Source: Eretmocerus hayati (taxonomy: Eukaryota; Arthropoda; Insecta; Hymenoptera; Aphelinidae). From it: DNA of 64,000 bases. The position numbers were made by a program, and so were the translations under genes. Where the stretch lies: positions 87,765,282 through 87,829,281 of the forward strand of contig CM056741.1 in NCBI GenBank assembly GCA_029851415.1. The letters run 5' to 3'. Below the pieces are notes generated by a model that was not told the origin of the DNA, did not search any database, and worked only from the letters and a program-made list of their open reading frames with translations. Each line of letters starts with the position of its first letter. Position 1 is the stretch's first letter. Shown here piece by piece: positions 57,791 to 64,000 of this stretch.

Positions 57791-58397
57791 AACTGTGAGT
57801 TTGTGAGGTGGAATGGATCTATTCCAATAAGTTAACCAAATAAGATTCAACTCACATCTTACTGATGAAATCTGGATTATATTTTGTGATTATGAGCCAG
57901 ACAGGTTTTCACCCGAAGACTTTTGTCACAAAATCTTCCAAGTTGACTCCTGCCTAGCATCATATCACAAAAGTGTAAGATCTTTTTCTTTAAAATCACC
58001 TTCAAAACTTTTCTTCCATTGTCGCATCACATAATAACCATGTGTCACATCACTTGTGATATGTCATGCTTTAATCAGAAATCAGAAGTCTATGATAACA
58101 CTAATACAGCTATATCATGCTCCTCCCATGGTAATAATTGGGGCTGTGCGTCGCTGGGTTGATTAGACTAGTAATTGAGCACAGACAATGGAATTGAAAA
58201 TATATTCACTCTGATGGATTCCGGATCAATTTAGTTTGCACGCGAGAGATGACGCATTAACCGAATATAACGCAGAACCATCGCAGAACGGAGAGAAACA
58301 GAGGAATGCGTGAACTGCTGCGAAGACTAGACACTGGGCGATAGGTGCGCGCGTAAGCTTGCTGCGTTTGCAAGTGTCGTAATTTCAAAATCAAGCT
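57791..58397. other. Intergenic sequence, nothing recognised
   Basis: No frame, repeat or RNA gene that I can support. Confidence 0.4.
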
Positions 58398-58680
58398 GCT
58401 GGGGCTGGATCACGAACAAGTGAGCGAGCGACCGAGCGCGTGACACGAGCTCAAGCGTGAGAACTGAGCGACCGAACGACGGAGCGGGTCGACCACGTGT
58501 ACCCCCACTCCACCTCCCCAATGTGGAAGGTATAGGGATAGGGTCCGATGTAGTGGGGGTACTCGTGGTTCGCGCGCCCCTTTGTTCGGTCGCTCATTCC
58601 TCGCGCTTGAGCTCGTGTCGCGCTCAAGACCGTGTTCGTGACGCTCGCTCGCTCGTCCGTGATCCGTCCCCTGGAAAACT
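58398..58680. repeat. Second copy of the GC-rich foldback core
   Basis: The arms 58398-58517 and 58546-58680 pair around a centre near 58530 and share with the 3300-4034 element the words GCGTGACACGAGC, GAGCGACCGAACGACG and TACCCCCACTCCACCTCCCC. The outer AT-rich arms of the first copy are missing. Confidence 0.7.
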
Positions 58681-58778
58681 TTCTAACGACCCGCCCTAGT
58701 GAAAATAATGAGGCTGTTAATTTGGTCATAAATCGCGTCGATTAATGTTTCAATCCAAAGATGCAATGAGTGAAGCAA

Positions 58779-58948
58779 CACTGTAAAAAATTTTCCCGAA
58801 AAACTCCAACCGACTGGTTGAATGGGAAATCCAACCATTTAGTTGAAAATTCAACAAATTTGGTTGAAAATCCAACCAGTTTGGTTGAAAGTCCAACTAG
58901 TCCATTCAACCAGTTGGTTGAAGTTTTCCGGAAGAATTTCTTACAGTG
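58779..58948. repeat. MITE with CACTGTAA termini and TTGAAAATCCAACCA repeats
   Basis: The ends CACTGTAAAAAATTTTCCCG and its complement near 58929-58948 enclose three to four units of about 20 bp related to GGTTGAAAATCCAACCA, themselves dyadic. A diverged patch with the same words lies at about 18455-18612. Confidence 0.75.
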
Positions 58949-60052
58949 AAATTAATTGATCCAATCAATGTCTCAATTTGGCACGCCAACATCATCATCA
59001 TGTTTCTTTCATCTCGTGATATTGAAAATATGATTCTGACAATCCGAAACGAGTTCTTGAAGTGCCAGACATTGTGAGAGAAAACCTGTGGCGATACATT
59101 AAGGATCGATCAAATTGTAGTAATTTTGAAGCTCGAGAATCACGCCTACTTGAGAGTGACGGTTGGGAAATACTTGTCAAGGTCGAATAGGAGCGAAAGA
59201 GGCCATTTCGTTGCATTATACTATCAGAAAACTGGCAGCCGCGGGAGAATGATGTCGGAGTATCTCTTGCTACGCGTGTTCAGCTCTTTGTCGATTGACT
59301 TGAAAGTGGAACTTGATAGGTTTCTACAAATGTGAGCTGTAACACGTTTCGATACGTCCATATATCGGAAGACCATTCATGGACAAGATTAATCGACACA
59401 ATTAATGGGAGCAATTGATTGTCGAAATATATACCCAAACGTTGTTGAACCCCGTTCTCGATTGGACCCAATTTCCGGTTTCTTCGTACAACTGCACGTT
59501 CAGAAATCGGACTTGACGGGGAACCCGAACCCTCACCAAACTCCACAAGGTCTATTCCCATCCACGGCGCGGTGCATTCCAACATATATTGATCTCTATC
59601 AACCCAGATCACAGTTCAATCTTTGATGACATGAATAAACCTTCCCGGTTCAGCCATATCAGAAGCTCACCGCCCTTACCCTGATCCTGACGTACAAAAA
59701 GCCGTCTCCTCAGCTAGAGCAGGAAAGCAGTGAACATGTCTAATATTCCCTAACCTATACGCTGGTGTGTCATTTGGCACCAAAATTGGGTTGGCAGGCG
59801 CGAACAATTCCTAAGAGTCTACCGAAAAGTATAGGTGTTGCTGTAACATATCTCGGGAGTATCGAGTGCGCGGAAGTACCCCGCGGCATGGGTCTACTCC
59901 CTTCACTTGTTACAACCTATGGCGACGCACTCGAACCGCGATGGATCATCTCCGACTTCTCGCTGCCATACGTGGGAATACATCATCTCCCTGATGACTG
60001 TGAAAGTGGACGAGGTGAGAAACGGATTCCGAGATAGTTCATTGCCTCTACC
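58949..60052. other. Intergenic sequence, no supported gene
   Basis: A minus-strand frame at 59280-59612 (110 codons) is the longest here. It has no motif, no splice context and an overlapping plus-strand frame, so I do not call it. Confidence 0.35.
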
Positions 60053-60161
60053 AAAGATTATATCGTCGCCCCCGAAGAAGAAAAACACCTCCCATTGTTC
60101 TCCCAATGCATTCTTAAATGGGGACGTGTTTTTCTTCGTCGGGGGCGACGATATTATCTTT
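60053..60161. repeat. Hairpin MITE, arms about 42 bp
   Basis: AAAGATTATATCGTCGCCCC with GAAGAAGAAAAACAC pairs with GTGTTTTTCTTCGTCGGGGG and CGACGATATTATCTTT. The loop is about 25 bases. Confidence 0.75.
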
Positions 60162-60789
60162 ACTTTACTTTCTCGATTGTTTTTATCTTCTCGAGTAATT
60201 TTCCATAATATTCTCCATCTTTTAGGTATAATTCTGATATATTTTATTTTGCATGTATTATGTGATTTTTTTGAGATGGTATTATTCCTTCTTTGTAGAA
60301 ATGGTATTATTCAATTGTAACTGTGAGAAACTAATCTTTTCGGAATCTTTAAGTTAGTCCGTCGTTTTTTGATGATCTTTCTCGAGGCATTCATTATTTT
60401 TTTAAATTTCTTGATATAGTCGTCTTCGTTTTTTCGCTTTTCATTCATCATTTTTCATTCATTCATCTTTCAGCTATTATTTCCATAAATCTTTCTCTTC
60501 ATGTATCATGTAATTTTTTTAGAGTTGTTATTGATCGAATATGAGAAACTGATGATTCTTGATTAAAAATCTTGATGATCTACTATGAATGTAGTTGATT
60601 GTAGGATATCTTTTCAACTATGTTTTGAATACTTATTTAAAAATTCGATAATCATCTGGAACGATGTTATTAATCAATATGAACAAGACTTCGATTGTTG
60701 CAAAATGGAAATTGTTAGATTCTCTGTTATACCGAATAATTATGTATTATGTTGTGGGAGGAGTGTTGATGAATTCGTTTTGAATTTTC
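60162..60789. other. AT-rich stretch, nothing recognised
   Basis: Poly-T-rich sequence with short repeats of CATTCATCATTTTTC. No gene supported. Confidence 0.4.
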
Positions 60790-61372
60790 GTTTCGGTCGC
60801 TCTCAGCGGAGTTAATCACTCTTGAGCCATGGCCTAGGCGAGTCACCGCAACGTCATCATCAGTGTAAAGTTAGCGTGTTTCAGTAGTGATAGCTGTAAT
60901 CCAATGTCTGCATCGTGGTCTATATGTGAAAATTGGAGTGTTGATGAGGTTCAATGATATCAAATTCGTAAATCGTATACTAATAAGCATGATTGTATGA
61001 GAATAAGAGTGTCTTTTCCGGTGAGGAGGAGGCCCCCAACTCGATCCTGGGTCCAGGCATTTTTTCACGATGTCATTCACATGCATCTTTTCTTTGATTA
61101 ACATCTTGACGATCAAACCTCGATCGATAATTTCTCATTAAAAATGGCATCAAATCCGAGGTCACTGATAGAGAAATAAAAATTAGTCTACCTAATGCCG
61201 ATTTACGAATTTAATATCATTGATTCATCATAGAGGACGATTCAAGTTCGAAAAGTGTAATGAGGTTGTTTTGGATTTTTCGCTTTGGTCGCTCTCAGCG
61301 GACTAAGTCACTCTGGAGCCATGGCCTAAGCGAGTCACCGCAACGTTCTCATCAGTGTGGAGTCAAGGTGCT
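60790..61372. repeat. Direct repeat pair, period about 492 bp
   Basis: GGTCGCTCTCAGCGGA, then GAGCCATGGCCTA and GCGAGTCACCGCAACGT, occur at about 60796-60890 and 61288-61375 in the same direction, preceded in both cases by a TTTTCG-rich stretch. It may be two units of a longer tandem or dispersed repeat. Confidence 0.55.
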
Positions 61373-61375
61373 TAG

Positions 61376-62520
61376 TTGTGATTGATGTGATTTATCGTTT
61401 GTATTATGTTATCAATGTTGTTGTATGAGGGTATGTCATTGTTGCTTAGTGTGAGTCCATTTAGCAACAATGGTTGTTGATAAGTTCATTGATATTCGTT
61501 ATTCCATAATGGTTCGAGTATTGCCGTGGAGACTGAGGTTGGAGGGGATACGCGAAACGATCGACCTTCTCATGGTGAGAGCGCCGCGAAACACATGGAC
61601 GAAAAAATCTGGACTCGAGCATACGCTCTAACACAGGGATACCGATAAATACGTTTGTAGCTCGATTATTATAAAATGTAGACCTCTCAAATTTTGCGTG
61701 GTTAGAGATCACGCATCGCCGATCAATATTACACGCAATGAACACTGTTTCGAGGAACTTTGTCGCTTACTTTTTTCAGAGCAAAGTCACGGCGGGCAAC
61801 GGCAGAATCACACGTTTTTCGTGAATTTTTTTGATATTATATTGACAATTTTTGTACACTTTGCGCACAGCACCGGAAAGCTCATGCATTTAGGATTCTT
61901 TGTCTGCAACCTGAAGAAGATCCAATCACTGTGAGCTGAGAATCGACGAGTTGTAATTCACTGATTTTGGGCTCGCGAACGTGGCCATTACCGGCTGCTC
62001 AGCTGCGGCTCGCGTCTTCTGCTAACCTGCGCGGCTTCACCATCTAACACGACATTCACCTTGATTTTAATAAATTCAAGTTTCGACGACGATGTTCTGC
62101 AACCACGATGGGTTCGAAATAGCTTCAGGATTGAACTTTAACAATTGTCACGGTTCGCGATAGCACGAGCGTTTTTTAATCGTTGAAAATCACAGCGTGC
62201 CCTATGCTTTGCTGCATAGGAGGTTCAGATTTTGTATCACATGCGCGGTCCCGCTAGAGTCTGGGAGGTGGCGCGACAGTCTAGTCTCCACGGCGATAAT
62301 AGGAAAAAAGAAAAATCTAATCTTTAATCACGATTCGAATTGATTGCAAAATCATCTAAAAATCGTCACTGAGGGAATTTTTCTTCTATTTTGTTCAATT
62401 GGTTGAAATTATATAATGACTAGGGGGGGGGGGGGGGGGGGCAAGCTCCCTTGCTCGCTCCGCTCGCCAACCCCCGCTGCCCCTGATTATTGATTTGAAG
62501 AAGTGAAGAATCAATAATTC
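61376..62520. other. Intergenic sequence with a long G run, nothing else recognised
   Basis: It includes a run of about 18 G near 62405-62423, followed by C-rich sequence. No supported gene was found. The left part of the Helitron relic may lie here but no Rep motif was seen. Confidence 0.35.
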
Positions 62521-63050
62521 ATGCATAGGAATTTGAGAAGTAATGAAAATCTAGTCAATTTGATTGATGGTCCTGGAGGTTGTGTGAAAACTTCCTTGTA
62601 TAGGTCTCTCATTTATTATTTTTTGTCCCAAAAGAAGAAGGTTTTGTCAAAGGCGTGGACAGGTATTGCGTCGATTCTCTCTACCACAAGGTATGACAAG
62701 TCATAGACACTTCAGACTACCCTTGGATCTAGAAAGTATTGACAGTATTTCCTTGAAATCTGATGCCGATGAGAAGAATTTGAGGGAAGCAGATGTTATC
62801 TTCTGGGATGAAGCATCAATGATTTGCGAAAAAGCTTTAGAGGGGGTCGATAGAACACTCCGTGACGTTTCTGCCAATGACTGGCCCTCTGGTGGAAAAT
62901 TGGTGGTTTCAGGCGGGATTTCAGAGGGTTTATTGCACTGCTTGCTTTTCTGGTGAATTCAAAAGTAACCAAGTGGTCTCTTGCAGAATGTAAGAACAAC
63001 AGTCTCATCAAACATTGTAAAATTATTCTTTCAACAGAATTCAGAAATCA
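62521..63050 (+). pseudogene. Helitron Pif1-like helicase fragment, frameshifted
   Basis: In the first frame NLIDGPGGCVKTSLYRSL is a Walker A region (the usual G-x-G-K-T is altered to C-V-K-T), followed by AWTGIAS. A frameshift near 62700 leads to HRHFRLPLDLES and then VIFWDEASM (Walker B) and DRTLRDV. A second shift near 62910 leads to RRDFRGF and NNSLIKHCKIILSTEFRN, matching the GDFRQ and S-x-L-W...L-T-x-N-M-R motifs. The order matches the helicase domain of Helitron RepHel proteins. With at least two frameshifts and a broken Walker A it is dead. Confidence 0.75.
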
Positions 63051-63780
63051 TTCACAATTTCTCGGTGGATGCTCCTACTTTGCGAGTAAGACTATCAAAT
63101 TTTGAGAAACATTCAAGAAATTCTGAGTTTTCTTTCAGATCTCCAGAATGCTCAATTGGAGACAATACAGAACTCTCTGTCTCAATATTTTTATAAATAT
63201 TACACTGCGCAACATGATTTTGGGTCTGAAATAATGCATGGACCGGACAATGATTTTCTTGTGTATTTTGCGACGCTAAAACCGATTCCGAGCTCAGATT
63301 TGCACCTACATGACAAGATTTTTTTTCAATTGAAACAAACTGAGTCTCCAAAAAACAAAGTTTTCTCACGTTTTTTGCTGATTTTGTAAACTGAAGGTCT
63401 CTTAGCCAGGGAGTACAGATGGTTCAAAATGCATATCAAAATATGTTTCCCTGCGTATTTTGACCCGTTGAACACGATCTTGGTGATTTCAGAGCACTCT
63501 ATTGCAACCTCGAAGCCGTATGAGCTTATTAGTCCACCTGGTATTTAGTAAGAAGTCTCATTTTGCAAGAGATCTTCGAAAGATCATAAAACAGTTTAGA
63601 ATGGACCAAATTAGACGTTCCACCTCGCATTTCTTTCGCTTTGTAACATACTTTGAGGAAAAAATTGTCCAACAGCCGTAGAGGCACCCGTTCCATGCCA
63701 GGAATTTGTTTCTCAGACACATATTTAGGTCATAACTTTCGCTGTGCTTAAATCACGAGGAGAAAATTTCTCCTTGCACA
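63051..63780. other. Downstream of the Helitron relic, nothing firm
   Basis: Two overlapping plus-strand frames and one minus-strand frame (63052-63389) lack motifs. They could be decayed Helitron sequence. Confidence 0.3.
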
Positions 63781-64000
63781 GGGTACCCAAACATGGTTTT
63801 TCGACGCAAAATGACCGTCTGAACACAATCCCATGGTTTGTTTTGAGATACCATGTCAGGAAATTGGTCGAGGCCAAGGAAACTCCTCAAAAAACAGGTT
63901 TCCCGTGGCTACAAGAAAATTCTGAAGTGTTTGCTCTGAACAAACCATGGGATTGTGTTCAGACGATCATTTTGCGCCGAAAAACCATGTTTGGGTACCC
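63781..64000. repeat. Palindrome cut by the window edge
   Basis: GGGTACCCAAACATGGTTTT at 63781 and its reverse complement ending exactly at base 64000 delimit arms of about 60 bp, with a spacer of about 100 bp. The arms may extend further: sequence left of 63781 should be tested against what follows the window. Confidence 0.65.

Noticed and set aside
59280..59612. 110-codon minus-strand frame as a gene
   Set aside because: No motif, no splice context, competing frame on the other strand.

Overview
The window is eukaryotic, most likely from an insect or another arthropod. That placing is inferred from spliced genes with GT-AG introns, a THAP-type P-element transposase, FLYWCH/MULE and Helitron relics, many foldback elements, two satellite arrays and an animal-type Elongin B exon. 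There are no bacterial-style operons. Most of the 64 kb is repeats, and host genes appear only as scattered exons.

Layout. 1-4.9 kb: uncharacterised DNA, a possible terminal-repeat element (24-1221) and a foldback (3300-4034). 4.9-16.5 kb: a satellite of about 82 monomers of 142/143 bp, reshuffled into higher-order blocks. 16.5-20 kb: minus-strand coding-like islands of an unknown, decayed gene. 20.6-23.5 kb: six phase-consistent exons of a FLYWCH zinc finger plus MULE transposase gene (minus strand) with one in-frame TGA. 23.5-27.3 kb: a 3.8-kb foldback with arms of about 1.15 kb. 28.6-32.8 kb: another foldback, then a two-exon Ser/Pro-rich gene (minus strand) whose intron holds a MITE and a 1.4-kb palindrome. 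33.8-35.4 kb: a zinc-finger-like ORF (minus), an X-box-like site and two exons of a damaged FHA-domain gene (plus). 37.85-41.2 kb: a second satellite with a 184-bp monomer and a four-monomer higher-order repeat.

41.6-52.1 kb: two LTRs (about 1.2 kb) in direct orientation, each with a remnant of 5' internal sequence. Between them lie two P-like elements head to head. The left copy has a nearly complete transposase broken by one TGA. The right copy has lost about 2.3 kb and keeps an open frame for the THAP DNA-binding domain alone, an architecture like the KP repressors of Drosophila P elements. 52.3-52.5 kb: the first two coding exons of Elongin B, the first holding only the ATG. 53-64 kb: several MITEs and foldbacks, an inverted duplication (55.8-57.8 kb), a decayed Helitron helicase (62.5-63.05 kb) and a palindrome that reaches the last base.

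How the parts interact: the DNA transposons and foldbacks are inserted into each other, into LTR material and into host introns. In two cases a foldback end lies within about 15 bp of a predicted splice site. Exon calls rest on reading frame, splice dinucleotides and phase, without transcript evidence.
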